DNA from: Triatoma infestans
Taxonomy: Eukaryota; Arthropoda; Insecta; Hemiptera; Reduviidae
DNA length: 64,000 nt
Reading direction: 5' to 3'
Assembly (NCBI GenBank): GCA_011037195.1
Contig: JAAEAF010003529.1
Location: 1 to 64,000 of the forward strand
Below, in pieces: positions 21,341 to 32,771 of this stretch (its first letter is position 1; every line of letters begins with the position of its first letter). The notes under the pieces are model-generated. The model saw only the letters and a program-made list of their open reading frames with translations. It ran no database searches and was not told the origin of the DNA. Both the position numbers and the translations under genes were made by a program.

Positions 21341-21915
21341 ATGAAGATTATTAAATGCCTTGAGCAAAGAAAATTAAATGCCTTGTATTTGAAAAAGAGT
21401 TGATCGACCGGAAATGCACCTTTCTTGAACAATTTGTTCGGTTTTTTGTAATTTTTCGAATATCAAATTATCTTATAAGTTTTTTTTAAATTTTTATAAG
21501 TAGACCTATTATTTTAAGAGTATATAGAAATTTTATTACAATAAAATTTATTTTATGAAGATTCTGAGAGGAATTTGGGATGATGGCAACGCTACGCTCT
21601 GAAGTTTCTAGTTTCTCTTATGTGGATTCCCACAATTGAAGGAAATCAAACGTATAGTGAAAAAATTTGAAATTTGAAAAAAGTATGCCACTCAGAGGAA
21701 TGTATCAACTTAGAATTTATCACACGAGATTATTTACTTCCTCTTCTTTAAGTTTACGTTTTAAATAATTCTTCAAAAAAGTTGAAAAATGTTTGTAATT
21801 GTTATTTTATTATAAAAATCGATCAATTTTTTTTAATGTTTATTCAAGCCAATTTTTCTTTTTACTATATTTTTTTTTTTTAACAAAATCTTTAATCAAA
21901 TCTTAACATTAAAAA
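21341..21915. other. Unassigned AT-rich stretch
   Basis: No recognised gene. Confidence 0.35.
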
Positions 21916-21916
21916 A

Positions 21917-21965
21917 ATCTGGTGTGAAACACTAACACGGTTATCTTATATTGAGTTTTACATAA
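21917..21965 (+). mobile_element. HINE 5' terminal fragment
   Basis: It starts TCTGGTGTGAAACACTAACA and is lost after about 45 bp. Confidence 0.55.
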
Positions 21966-22431
21966 TTTTGATTTTATTTATTTGTACGAGTATTCATTCG
22001 CCAGTTACAAATTTCTCAGATAACTGAAAATGTAAAGTATATGTATCCGAAATATAAATACTTAAAAAACATGCTCTTGAGGTTAACCTATTTTCTTATT
22101 TAGATCATCTGGATTATATATAATATCTTTTGAGATCATGAACTAAATACCATAAAAAAAAATAAAAAAAAAAATTGCAATGTAAATGAATAGCATAACT
22201 AAAATAAAAACGGAAGTAGTTAACACAAACGGTTTGGTTTATTATAAAGAATTCATTCAAAAACCGTCAACCGGAAGTACGAATTTACTGAATTATTATT
22301 TTGATAGGTTAGCTTTTATTACGTCCAACTAGCGATCACAAGTCTTGAACGGAGACTTTTAACACTAAACATACTTGACTAAATATTACTGATCAAATTA
22401 AAAAAAATTCAAGGACAAGGCACCGGTAATG

Positions 22432-22503
22432 TGAAACCTACTACCACGCTATACACTTCAGCTTGGCGGTCACACCTTTAACCACTCAGCTATTGCGGTG
22501 TCT
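22432..22503 (-). repeat. tRNA-like SINE head, second family (weak)
   Basis: On the minus strand AATAGCTGAGTGGTTAAAGG fits an A box. The B box is poor. The head also resembles 34744-34832. Confidence 0.4.
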
Positions 22504-22559
22504 TACATTACTTTTCATTTCTTCACAGTTTTTTTTTCTCTCAAAAGACGCAGTAATTT

Positions 22560-22705
22560 ACTTTAAACTTGGTGTACACTAACTATATACATTATAGTTA
22601 TGTACTAACTAAATTATAGTTATGTATAACTAGTTATATACATCATTAGTAATGTACTAACTAAACTAACTTGGGTACACTAACTATATACATTATTAGA
22701 TCAAT
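22560..22705. repeat. Short degenerate tandem repeat
   Basis: GTACACTAACTATATACATT and related GTACTAACTAA units recur four or five times. Confidence 0.65.
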
Positions 22706-22716
22706 CACTTTTTATT

Positions 22717-22962
22717 TATTTATGTATTTTTTTTTTAATTTAAGGCGCGTCAACATCTATGGTCATTGGCGCCCGGAGTCTTCTCAGTACACTGCCGGCC
22801 TCTGGACAGTGTTCTCTCGTTACAGACCTCACTGTCCATTACCGGACAGTGAGCTGACAGAAGGCTTCTAGGAAGAAAAAATCTAAGGGCAGCACAGCTG
22901 GACTCGAACCCGGTCCTCTGCGTGGGGGTCCAGTGCGCTAACCACTTAGCTAATCCCTACCC
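22717..22962 (-). mobile_element. tRNA-derived SINE, tail A, with 11-bp TSD
   Basis: The head, body, GGCGCC tail and poly(A) are complete. CACTTTTTATT is repeated at 22706-22716 and 22963-22973. Confidence 0.85.
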
Positions 22963-23070
22963 CACTTTTTATTGAAACTTTTTTTTTTTGAAGAAATTAT
23001 TTAATGAGGGCTTTAGTGGTCAGTTTTGTTTTAAAAATTGATTTCAAATCGTATGCCTCACAATTTCAAC

Positions 23071-23441
23071 TTTAATGGATATGAGAACGAGAGAGAATGA
23101 ATTTAGGAATGAGATTAGAAATAAACTAGGTGATATGCTGAATACTGTATAATAAATACACCCAAACTGCAAGGACTTTACTATTGAAATGAAGTTAGGT
23201 AGCGAGAGAATAATAGAGAGACAGACTGGCTGAGTAATAAGAAGATAGTAGATAGGTTGCTGACTGGATGTACTATTGTAAAACTGTCCTGAACTGTTCT
23301 ACTGTCGCTTTATTTATATGAATCGAACTCTCTTATCGTAGTCTGGCCTAAGCCAGGGAGTAACTAACGTTTTATTCATTTTATGTCTGCTTCTACGCTT
23401 TTCGGATCGTATGAATCTTTAATGATTCGGATCCCATTACA
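23071..23441 (-). mobile_element. Solo LTR of the TGTA...TATA group
   Basis: On the minus strand it runs from TGTAATGGGATCCGAATC to CTCATATCCATTAAA. The middle matches other LTRs here (AGTCCTTGCAGTTTG, a TAAATA box, GGCCAGACTA). No exact 5-bp duplication was found. A partial second copy of its middle lies at 23447-23600 in the same orientation. Confidence 0.65.
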
Positions 23442-23446
23442 CCAAT

Positions 23447-23600
23447 GGGACATTGTATAATAAATAGAACACTGTATAATAAATAGAAACACACAAACTG
23501 CAAGGACTTTACAGTTAAATAGAAAGTTAGGTAGCGAGAGAATAATAAAGAGACAGACTGGCTGAGTAAAATAAGAAGGTATAAGGTAATAGAACTATAA
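23447..23600 (-). mobile_element. Partial LTR, tandem to the previous one
   Basis: CACACAAACTGCAAGGACTT, GTTAGGTAGCGAGAGAATAA and AGAGACAGACTGGCTGAGTA repeat the order of 23150-23260. Confidence 0.65.
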
Positions 23601-23669
23601 AAATGTATCCATTTTTAATTGTAATAATAATTGTAGCAAGTTGAAAGCTTGAGGATTATTCACGCGAGG

Positions 23670-24220
23670 TATTTTTACTTTCTCCGACTACTGTTAGAGG
23701 AAGTGTTGCGATCGATTTAAAGTTTTTGAAATTGAATTTTTCACCGAAATTGAAGTTCTCTAAATTGAAAAATGGGGGGGGGGGGAATTATATACCAAAA
23801 CACTTTTTTTTCTCTATCGAAATTGCTAAGACTTCTTACTTGATATTTCGTTTAGGTATAATATTCCACCATCGTATCAGACACTAAGATTTCAGCCAAA
23901 ACTCGTCAACTGAAAGTGCGTCTCTACTTGAAGTTCCTTTCTCTTTTCCAGTCCTTCAATCTTTTTTCTAATATTCTGCTTTTACTACTTATATAACATT
24001 AAACTATATTAAAAGCATTGCTGGAATTTCAAGTTTGAAACAAATCAATAAACCGGAAGTACACTGTGCATGAAGGTATGAAAATTTTTCGGAATTTTCT
24101 CTTGAAATGTAACAGAATTTTTATTTGCAACATTTTTACCACAATAATTGATTTTAGGCGGGTTTTTTTTTTGGGAAAAACTGAGAAGTTAGGTTTTATC
24201 TTCAAACTGTCTAACGAGGA
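23670..24220 (-). mobile_element. HINE-like element, degenerate
   Basis: The terminal hairpin is diverged (CTCCGACTACTGTTAGAGG). Blocks with CAACTGAAAGTGCG and AATAAACCGGAAGTACAC follow. Confidence 0.6.
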
Positions 24221-24626
24221 TTTTTGGGGCTTTGTGGTATAGCTGGATATTTTAATATCACCTTGTATAATGTACGGTTCTCCATCATTATCGTTTACAT
24301 AATATTACGGGGAATCAAATATTTATTTAAAAAAAAAAACAAGTTTAAAGAAAATTTGTCATTTTGATTGCAATGATGACTGTAAGGCAATCTCGGATGA
24401 AAGTTACGCTAAGATTTCGAGTCTTTTTTGTGTTACATAATTTATGGCTGTATAAATTTGCGAAATAATTATGCAAAAACATAAGTCTCCTTTTTAATAA
24501 ATATCTCATAATTAATTAATTGTTGCAACTTTATATTTTATATTCTATATAGTGTTAAGTTCAAATTAACCCAATTAACAGGCATTGTTAATTAAGCAAT
24601 TGTATTAATAATGGTATTTTTGCTTC

Positions 24627-24658
<32 letters not shown>

Positions 24659-25250
24659 AAGATAGGTTGGAAGTTTTAACTTGATTTGTTCACTTCATTA
24701 AATTTAAACTATAGTTGTCTGATTAGTTGTTTAATTAGAGGAGTGCACTTTTTAATTATATTATTTCCTCTTGTAATAAAGTTATTTCATGAAGTTCAAT
24801 TTAACTGGTTTTGTTATAATTAATTCATGTGATTAAAGTTATAATTGTTAATTAATAGGAGTATAAGGTAGTCTTTTTTCTTCGCCTGTAAGTTAAAGCA
24901 AAAGCTGGTTGAACAATTCTTCAAGAACACTGATCCCTTTGAATTATAAAATGACGATAGGAAAGTATTGTTTGTTGTTAAATGAATGACGCAATTCGCT
25001 ACAACTGCAGTGTAAGTCACAAGTGAAGCCAAGCAAAGTGCGATGATGGTATCTTAATATGGTAATGTTGGCAAGTTAGTTGAGAATTCTCTGGTCCATA
25101 AAAGGGCTTCTTGATAGAGAGTCAAGTGAAGATTTCTTATCTTTTTGATTACCACCTGAAAGTTGCTTGCTTGCTATTAAACATTTTGAGAGTTGTGTTG
25201 TAGATTTTTTGATGACTATTTGCCTGCTTTTGAATGCTTTTTCTTGACTC
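24221..25250. other. Unassigned AT-rich stretch
   Basis: Long T run at 24630-24650. The 70-aa minus frame at 24820-25032 has no recognisable motif. Confidence 0.4.
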
Positions 25251-25403
25251 TTTTGTTTTTTAGACTCTTCCTATGTTGATTTCAGACGTTTATAATGTTA
25301 ATTCAGGTTGACTTAAGCTCCGGAAATTTGGGAACTTAACTACAATTTTGAATAATCCTTAGTGGTAGGCTGGTGTTTTTGCAAAGTTTTAGCCCCAGTC
25401 AAA

Positions 25404-25621
25404 GGGACTAGCTCAGTGGTAGCGCGCTGGACTCCCACGCGAAATTCTATGGTTTAAATCCAGCAATGCTGCTTTTAGATTTTCTCTTTTTAGAAACATC
25501 TTACAGCTCATTGCCCCATGATGGATATTATTGTCTATAGCTAAATAACACTGCTCGGAGGCCGGAAGTGCACTGAGAAGGTACCGAGAGGCACAATAGG
25601 TTGCAGTGCAGTATTCCATAG
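25404..25621 (+). mobile_element. SINE, tail B, unit 1 (also 26188-26405 and 26972-27189)
   Basis: The head is GGGACTAGCTCAGTGGTAGC (A box), with a diverged B box GGTTTAAATCC. It then runs through the body and a tail with GCACAATA and GTTGCAGTGCA. The tail matches the LINE 3' end at 35307-35336 rather than tail A. Confidence 0.8.
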
Positions 25622-25729
25622 AAAGTTGTAACCCATTCGTCCGTCCCTGATAAAGTGAGCCTGATAGAGGGAATAAATGCGTTGAATTACTTACTTTGCA
25701 ACAGTATATTAGATTGTTGTAGCGGATTA

Positions 25730-25954
25730 TTGCCCTGCGAGCTGCAAGTTCTATTGTGCACCCCCCCGGAGCCTTCTAAGTGCACTGCCGGCCTCCAAGC
25801 AGTGTTCTCTAGCTACAGACAACACTGCCTACCACCGGTTAGTGAGTTGTAGAGGCTCCTAGGAAGAGAAAATCTAAGGGCAGCATGCTAGATTCGAATC
25901 TGGAACCCTCCGCGTTGCTAGTCCAGCGCTCTACCACTCAGCTAATCCCTTCCT
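25730..25954 (-). mobile_element. SINE, tail B, unit 1 inverted partner (also 26514-26738 and 27298-27522)
   Basis: On the minus strand it starts GGGATTAGCTGAGTGGTAGA, has B box ATTCGAATC, and ends GGTGCACAATAGAA and CTCGCAGGGC. It is also tail B. Facing copies could give a long double-stranded RNA if transcribed. Confidence 0.8.
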
Positions 25955-27607
25955 TCTCCTTTGGTTTACGCCAATTAACTCAGGGGCGGAGACCCTACTT
26001 TGTGTACTGCGTTTGTCTTTGCCTGTAAAGTGTCGAGTGTTTTTTAGACTCTTCCTATGTTGATTTCAGACGTTTATAGTGTTAATTTAGGTTGACTTAA
26101 GCTCCGGAAATTTGGGAACTTAACTATAATTTTGAATAGTCCTTAGTGGTAGGCTGGTGTTTTTGCAAAGTTTTAGCCCCAGTCAAAGGGACTAGCTCAG
26201 TGGTAGCGCGCTGGACTCCCACGCGAAATTCTATGGTTTAAATCCAGCAATGCTGCTTTTAGATTTTATCTTTTTAGAAACATCTTACAGCTCATTGCCC
26301 CATGATGGATATTATTGTCTATAGCTAAATAACACTGCTCGGATGCCGGAAGTGCACTGAGAAGGTACCGAGAGGCACAATAGGTTGCAGTGCAGTATTC
26401 CATAGAAAGTTGTAACCCATTCGTCCGTCCCTGATAAAGTGAGCCTGATAGAGGGAATAAATGCGTTGAATTACTTACTTTGCAACAGTATATTAGATTG
26501 TTGTAGCGGATTATTGCCCTGCGAGCTGCAAGTTCTATTGTGCACCTCCCCGGAGCCTTCTAAGTGCACTGCCGGCCTCCAAGCAGTGTTCTCTAGCTAC
26601 AGACAACACTGCCTACCACCGGTTAGTGAGTTGTAGAGGCTCCTAGGAAGAGAAAATCTAAGGGCAGCATGCTAGATTCGAATCTGGAACCCTCCGCGTT
26701 GCTAGTCCAGCGCTCTACCACTCAGCTAATCCCTTCCTTCTCCTTTGGTTTACGCCAATTAACTCAGGGGCGGAGACCCTACTTTGTGTACTGCGTTTGT
26801 CTTTGCCTGTAAAGTGTCGAGTGTTTTTTAGACTCTTCCTATGTTGATTTCAGACGTTTATAGTGTTAATTTAGGTTGACTTAAGCTCCGGAAATTTGGG
26901 AACTTAACTATAATTTTGAATAGTCCTTAGTGGTAGGCTGGTGTTTTTGCAAAGTTTTAGCCCCAGTCAAAGGGACTAGCTCAGTGGTAGCGCGCTGGAC
27001 TCCCACGCGAAATTCTATGGTTTAAATCCAGCAATGCTGCTTTTAGATTTTATCTTTTTAGAAACATCTTACAGCTCATTGCCCCATGATGGATATTATT
27101 GTCTATAGCTAAATAACACTGCTCGGATGCCGGAAGTGCACTGAGAAGGTACCGAGAGGCACAATAGGTTGCAGTGCAGTATTCCATAGAAAGTTGTAAC
27201 CCATTCGTCCGTCCCTGATAAAGTGAGCCTGATAGAGGGAATAAATGCGTTGAATTACTTACTTTGCAACAGTATATTAGATTGTTGTAGCGGATTATTG
27301 CCCTGCGAGCTGCAAGTTCTATTGTGCACCCCCCCGGAGCCTTCTAAGTGCACTGCCGGCCTCCAAGCAGTGTTCTCTAGCTACAGACAACACTGCCTAC
27401 CACCGGTTAGTGAGTTGTAGAGGCTCCTAGGAAGAGAAAATCTAAGGGCAGCATGCTAGATTCGAATCTGGAACTCTCCGCGTTGCTAGTCCAGCGCTCT
27501 ACCACTCAGCTAATCCCTTCCTTCTCCTTTGGTTTACGCCAATTAACTCAGGGGCGGAGACCCTACTTTGTGTACTGCGTTTGTCTTTGCCTGTAAAGAG
27601 TCGAGTG

Positions 27608-28335
27608 TATGTAGTTTAAGTGTTTTGTGTACTGTTCTGACGAAGTGCATGGAGTACCGAGCAGTGGTGGCCCGTAAGGTCGCTACTCCCCAAGTAACTG
27701 CATGCACCAGATACCCCTTGCGGGGAGTATATTAACTTGCAAACTGATTAAATACTTTATTAAAAATAAGTAAATATCCTTATTTCTAATTAGTAAATCC
27801 TTATTAAAAATAAGTAAGTATATGTCAGATTTAATTATCATTGAGGAAATTACATTGATAACAAATAATAAAAATAATAATAATTTGGTATCACCGAAGC
27901 ATCTTGCAAGTTTCAGCAACAATAGTTTCTATTGAATTATTATTATTTTGGCTCATGAAATAAACTATTCTGTTGTCCTCAAGTTTATATCATTGCATTG
28001 TATTATTTCTAATAGAGACAATCAATATACAAAACAATGTATGATTGTTTCCTATACTACTTTCGATTTAATGCAATCCAATGTCTTATCTTTTATAGCT
28101 AATCTCACGTAGTGATTGTCTCATGAAACCCATAATTTATGATGTTTGGAATTTATAGCATGTTCCTTCTAAAGATCAACGTTTGGCTAACCAAAACAAT
28201 CAATTAAAACCAATATTAGTATTTAGCCTCATAAAAATACTCTATCTTCTACATATCTCTAACCAGTCTATCCTACCTAAACAACTCTATCCTAGGATTG
28301 ATACTGGATTTAATTAATAAAACAATATTGTAAAA
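27608..28335. other. Unassigned stretch
   Basis: 27608-27730 is GC-richer and unlike the repeats (TACCGAGCAGTGGTGGCCCG). The rest is AT-rich. No gene was recognised. Confidence 0.4.
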
Positions 28336-28339
28336 ATGA

Positions 28340-28565
28340 TATTGTGGTTCGATCAAAGAAAACTCTTTTTTTCAAATTTTCAACGACGTTTCGTACAAAT
28401 TTATTGCCTTCTTCTGGGTAAAAATAGTGATGACTTCAGGTTAGAGCACTTGGTGAACTGTAGTTTTTAAGATATTCAAACAGGAAAATTTTTACCCTGA
28501 AGAAGGTAATAAACTTGCCGAAACGTCGATGAAAATTTGAAAAAAGAGTTTTCTTTGGCCGAACT
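28340..28565. repeat. Foldback with two hammerhead-like motifs, lineage C
   Basis: The arms (AGAAAACTCTTTTTTTCAAA and its inverse TTTGAAAAAAGAGTTTTCTT) flank a minus-strand motif with a mutated CAGAAGA core (about 28375-28420) and a plus-strand motif with an intact core. Confidence 0.7.
28490..28537 (+). ncRNA. Minimal hammerhead ribozyme motif, lineage C
   Basis: CTGAAGA is at 28497-28503. GGTAA and TTGCC form stem II with loop TAAAC. GAA is at 28520-28522, self-complementary ACGT at 28523-28526, and C28527 is the predicted cleavage nucleotide. Stem I has one mismatch. Confidence 0.6.
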
Positions 28566-28705
28566 TCTAATTTGTAATATAATACTATAATTGCATCCGA
28601 CAAAAGATTTCAGTTAAAATCCAACTTTACTAAATGAAGTTTTTGTGTGTAAGAATTCCGCAGTTTTCAGCTGCAAAGATTTTTTTTTTTTCTTGCATAT
28701 TATCT

Positions 28706-28947
28706 GCGAGATTAGCTCAGTGGTAGCGCGCTGGACTAGCAACGCGGAGGTACCGGGTTCGAATCCAGCATACAGCCCTAAGATTTTTTTTCTGTTCCTA
28801 GCAGGCTCTACAGATCACTGTCTGGTGATGGGCAGTGTTGTCTGCAGCTTCAAAACTGCTGGGAGGCCGGCAGTGCTCTGAGAAACTTCGGGGGCACAAT
28901 AAATCTTTCAGATCGCAGTGCGTATCCCTTTAGAAAAAAAAATCTGG
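28706..28947 (+). mobile_element. tRNA-derived SINE, tail B, well preserved
   Basis: A box GATTAGCTCAGTGGTAGCGC and B box GGGTTCGAATCC are intact. The body runs to GGCAGTGCTCTGAGAAACTT. The tail has GCACAATA (28894-28901), a small ATCT-TTC-AGAT hairpin, CGCAGTGCG and an A run. The head is tRNA-Ala- or Val-like but lacks an aminoacyl stem, so it is not a tRNA gene. Confidence 0.85.
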
Positions 28948-29398
28948 ATGGAAGTGCGTTTGTTTTACCACCTTTACTAAATGATTTTTTTCACTTTTTC
29001 GCGATTTTCTCAAAAATTCGCTCGACGATTTTCTTGAAACTTTTTATGTAAAATAAACATTCAAAGATCTACAACTTTTATTTAAAACATTTCTCTGGGA
29101 AAATTCATTTAAGGACCTTTTTGGGGGTGGGGTGGGGTTATGTTTTCTCTAAAGTGCAATCATAGTTGATTATACAATTCTATCATCCAAAGAAAACTAA
29201 TTAGAAATAAATAGATTGCCAAAATTCCGCGTTTCAAGAAATTTAGTAAACCGGAAGTGCGCTTTTACTGAACAGTTTTTTTTCAGTTTTCGACGAATTT
29301 CGTTATATTTGGTACAGAAACTTTATAATATTTGTCAATTATAATTTTGAGAACAGGAGTAAGAGAAAGTTGTGTGAGTGTTTCACCCCAGATTTTTT
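28948..29398 (-). mobile_element. HINE-like element truncated at the hairpin end
   Basis: It starts inside a block (GGATGGAAGTGCG), keeps one more block, and ends complete with GGAGTAAGAGAAAGTTGTG and the CCAGATTTTT terminus. Confidence 0.8.
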
Positions 29399-30470
29399 TG
29401 TTTTGTTTTGTATGTGTTGAATTCTTTGAAATTCATGTGTGGAATTTTAGCTGAATGTATCTACTGGTTCTTTTATTCAGATGAGGATATTCCCTGTTTT
29501 ATAGGATCATCCTTTTCCCGAGTACTATAACTGGGAGATTGAAACAAAAAAAAAAAAAAAAACAGAAAGCTGGGATAGTGTACAACCAGATAAAAAAAGA
29601 AATGAACAGGGAAAAAAAAGGCCTATCTGACCCTGTCCGGCTGTCGGCTACTACCCTCTCTATACATCCATCCATACAAAGGCGCTATTAAACTAATCTT
29701 ACAATGAATGCTCACCAGGATCATTGTGTTGTTCGCCACCTCTCAAATACAATCACTTGTACACAAATTCAATCTGTCAGCAACATAGCTGTGAAGAGGA
29801 CCTGACCATACTCCTAACTGCCTATCAATATATAATAGATATATATATATATAATATATATTTCAATTCGCTTCCTAGGTCTGTCTGTCCGACTCACATA
29901 CATTCTCCCACACACACACACTACCCTGCAATCTTCCTCCCTACTACTAGTACATTCCCCTCTCTCACTTCATGTCATAACTTGTTTACTAAAATTTTTT
30001 CGTTTATTGAAATTTCATTTTATACAGGCTTTTACTGGCTATTGACCGATCATCAAATTTCACTTACCCTTTTGCACATTAGTTTAATGGGTTCTGGTAG
30101 TTTTGCAAATTTTTTATTTTGTTCCGCGATTTTATTTTTATTATGTTTACCCATATAAAATATTGAATTTCAATTGATTTTTATTTTTTTTTATAAATTA
30201 AACAACGTCCATTATTTTTTGTTCGTTCATAATTTGTACGATTTTTTTTTTTTTTTTACCTTTTATTCAGATTTTACCGTTTTTCATTCTAGATCATTGG
30301 CGCAAATATTAAAATTATGAATTGCCTCGCTGTGTTTTTTTTTTTAAAGAAACAGAACCATGAAATATTTTGTAGCATGTTTTTTTTTTCCTTTCAATCA
30401 TAAAATGCTTAAAATCGGTTACAAAAACAATTGGGCATATAAAAAGCCCAGATTTATTTATAAACCTTTA
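29399..30470. other. Unassigned stretch, pyrimidine-rich part
   Basis: 29880-29970 is rich in CCT/CA runs. The 144-aa frame at 29724-30158 has a hydrophobic C-terminus but starts in low-complexity sequence and shows no family motif. Confidence 0.4.
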
Positions 30471-30476
30471 AAATCC

Positions 30477-30627
30477 TCAGACATTTTCCGTGGTAGCGTG
30501 CTTCATTTTTTGGTCATCGACCGGTTTCGAGCGTTCACCTATCTTCAGGATGTGTTTGTCAGACAGTGTGACAAACTGAATTTGCTCTGTGCAAGTCTGT
30601 GTTATCACACTGTTGACAAACGCATCC
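30477..30627 (-). repeat. Foldback lineage A, truncated
   Basis: The left arm with a hammerhead core on the minus strand (30511-30555, decayed stem II) and a short right arm end abruptly at CGCATCC. There the sequence passes directly into a SINE B box (CGGGTTCGAGTCC). Confidence 0.7.
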
Positions 30628-31215
30628 CGGGTTCGAGTCCAGTGCTACGCTTAGATTTTTTCTTCCTAAGAGTCTGTAGGAGTGATCAATAATAAAAGTT
30701 AGAATTTATAAAAAAATAAATTATTTTCAGTATTTACATAAATAAAATAATTTAAATATCGGATGATTGTAATATATAGAAAAATAAAAGCCAGTGACAT
30801 GAAATTACGAATTCTGTAAATATTAATCTAGTTATATATAAAACTCAAGATCCGGCCTAAAAGGGCGTAGCTCACTAACCGGGGATGGATAGGTTGTCTG
30901 TAACAAGAAATCACTTCCGGAGGCCTGCTATGCACGATGAGACTTAGGCGCCAATTGCCACCATACAAAGCCATTTTTTCACCAAGAAAATTTAGAGCGC
31001 TTTAAAGAAATCAGAGAGAACTTTATGGCGAGGTTGGTTTCAAGTCTGTGTTATCTCATGTAGATTCCTGATAAATCTTATGATAAGCCATATCCAAGTT
31101 AACGAACTTTTGTTAACGTTCAGAAGCGTAGTCGGTTTTGGCAAATGGGTAGGAAGTTTCTATGAGTGTTGTTACAAGCATTTGTTTTTATTTATTTATT
31201 TTCTCCAGTTATGTA
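30628..31215 (+). repeat. Duplicated segment with SINE interrupted by ~190 bp (copy 1)
   Basis: It is nearly identical to 48050-48640. The SINE body is present as CTTAGATTTTTTCTTCCTAAG...GTCTGTAGGAGTGATC, then about 190 bp of AT-rich insert. It resumes at CTCACTAACCGGGGATGGAT and continues to the tail A part (GGCGCCAATTGCCACCAT). The head is missing here. Confidence 0.7.
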
Positions 31216-31324
31216 AGCAATGTGTAGGGGAATCAAATGAACGGAGAGCAATGACGGATTGGGATTGGAAAAAGGATTTTGGTGAGACAAGAGATTATTG
31301 GTAAAGTGCTAAGATATAGAGTAT

Positions 31325-31584
31325 CAGAGCCATTTTTCGTGATAGCCTGCTTCTTTTTGTGGTGATCCCCCCATCTTCAGAATGCGTTTGTCAAACAGTG
31401 TGATGACATAGATTTGCACAGAGCAAATTGTGTATAAACTGAATTTGCTCTGTGCAAGTCTGTGTTATCAACTAAAGATGGGCGAACGCCTGAAACCGGT
31501 CGATGGCATAAAATGAAGCAGACTTCCACGGAAAATGTCTCTGATGCTTTCCAGCTCTGCGGAACCAACCACCACAACAACTTT
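31325..31584 (+). repeat. Foldback element lineage A, complete but decayed
   Basis: Both arms are present, and the right end carries the tail CCAACCACCACAACA. The core is CTAAAGA instead of CTGAAGA on the right, and the left core lost its stem III region. Confidence 0.75.
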
Positions 31585-31599
31585 GAAATCCTTCTTTTT

Positions 31600-31870
31600 T
31601 TACTTTCTATTTTTGCTCTAACGTGTCAAATTTTTCTAAATTGAATTTTTTCACCTGATATAAATGGTTTTTTTGAGGTCCCCCGAGTTTGAAAATAATT
31701 TTTTTTTTTAGCGCATGGCTTGTTCATGAACAGAATATCTACAAAATTAAACAAAAACAAAAAAAACTCAGGAACTTCAGACTTTTTAAATCCGTTTCAG
31801 CTACCATTCAAACATTAAGTTTAAGCAAAATACATTAACCGGAATTACGATTTTACAGAATCGCTAAAAA
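31600..31870 (-). mobile_element. HINE-like fragment, degenerate
   Basis: TTTTTTACTTTCTATTTTTGC, the TTTTTCACCTGATATAAATGG block, and AACCGGAATTACGATTTTAC occur in family order. Confidence 0.55.
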
Positions 31871-31929
31871 AAAAAAAAAAAAATTGATTCAACGATTTTC
31901 TTTAAAACTTTTTAATGTTACCCTAAACA

Positions 31930-32150
31930 GCCCATGAAGGAAGGTCAAGGCTTGCCAGACGGTGATTTAAGTAGGGGGCGGGGCGGGTGGTAAGCATGCC
32001 GCAGTTCCCACGCCGTTTAGTTCCGGCCTTCGCTACCTAGGGCGCTACTAACTGTAGCTTCCTAGTTTTTATCACGATGCTGCGTCAACACCGACTTTGC
32101 TCACACGAAAGGCGAGTGCGCCAGCCACTAAACTAACGCGTGAGGACTTG
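31930..32150 (-). repeat. Possible tRNA-like SINE, third family
   Basis: On the minus strand CGTTAGTTTAGTGGCTGGCG resembles an A box and anticodon-stem start. The unit is GC-rich in an AT-rich setting. No clean B box was seen, and 12780-12975 may be a distant relative. Confidence 0.35.
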
Positions 32151-32770
32151 AATGTTAGCTTGTACATCAATAAACTTATCTACTTTTATGTATGTTGAAA
32201 GGTTCTGAGAATCTGAGAAAAATTGATTTTAAAGGGGGGTGGGGGGGTGGGTAATTGTGTCATGCAAGATTTTTATGTGTTTTTTGAGCATTGATCTAGA
32301 TCAGTGTTTTTCAAAGTGCGTGATACTGCCTCCTGGTTGGTGGGCGCTAGAACAATTCAAGGATGTTGTATTTAGCGTCAAATGAAATAAGAGGTGTGGT
32401 GGTCAAAAGAATAAAGAAAAAGAAGTTAAAAAAAAAAAATTGACGTTTTATTTTGAAAAACATTTATTCGTAATCTTACTAGTGTAGGTATGGTTTAACA
32501 ACAACAAAAATGAATGAAAAACGAAAAAAAAAACTTAGAAAAACTATTAATTCTTTAATTAACACAAGTTCATAAACACATATAACTACACTGCACGGTA
32601 ATCATAAAATGAAACAAACAAAAAAAAAAAAAATAGAAGGACGCCATAAGCATAACAACATAAGTGGCGGGAAACAGACGGAAGTTAGACTGCAAGGTAG
32701 CCACCACTGCCACCTACATATATACAATTAATAAAACAATTGATAAATACTTCTACACTAAGAGGAAGTA
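32151..32770. other. Unassigned stretch ending in a HINE hairpin remnant
   Basis: G-rich and A-rich tracts are present. 32757-32770 (ACTAAGAGGAAGTA) looks like the end of an older HINE directly before the next one. Confidence 0.4.
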
Positions 32771-32771
32771 A

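Larger units (their letters stand above)
25256..27607. repeat. Tandem array, 3 x 784 bp, each unit with an inverted SINE pair
   Basis: The block starting TTTTTAGACTCTTCCTATG recurs at about 25256, 26041 and 26825, exactly 784 bp apart. The third unit ends near 27607. Units 2 and 3 share variants (TTATAGTGTTAATTTAGG, GGATGCCGG, TTTTATC) that unit 1 lacks, so unit 2 or 3 arose by a later duplication. Each unit holds one SINE on + and one on -, about 110 bp apart. The repeated 65-aa frames (25655, 26439, 27223) cross the SINE and are not a protein. Confidence 0.9.

Noticed and set aside
25655..27420. Three identical 65-aa frames
   Set aside because: They arise from the 784-bp tandem units and run into antisense SINE sequence.
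25256..27607. CRISPR array or prokaryotic tandem operon
   Set aside because: Repeat units are 784 bp and contain SINEs; the sequence is eukaryotic throughout.
28706..28775. tRNA gene
   Set aside because: A and B boxes are present but there is no closing acceptor stem, and a SINE body follows; the same holds for 25404, 26188, 26972 and 47999.
29724..30158. 144-aa open frame
   Set aside because: It crosses AT and CA/CT simple repeats, has no family motif, and no splice or start context.
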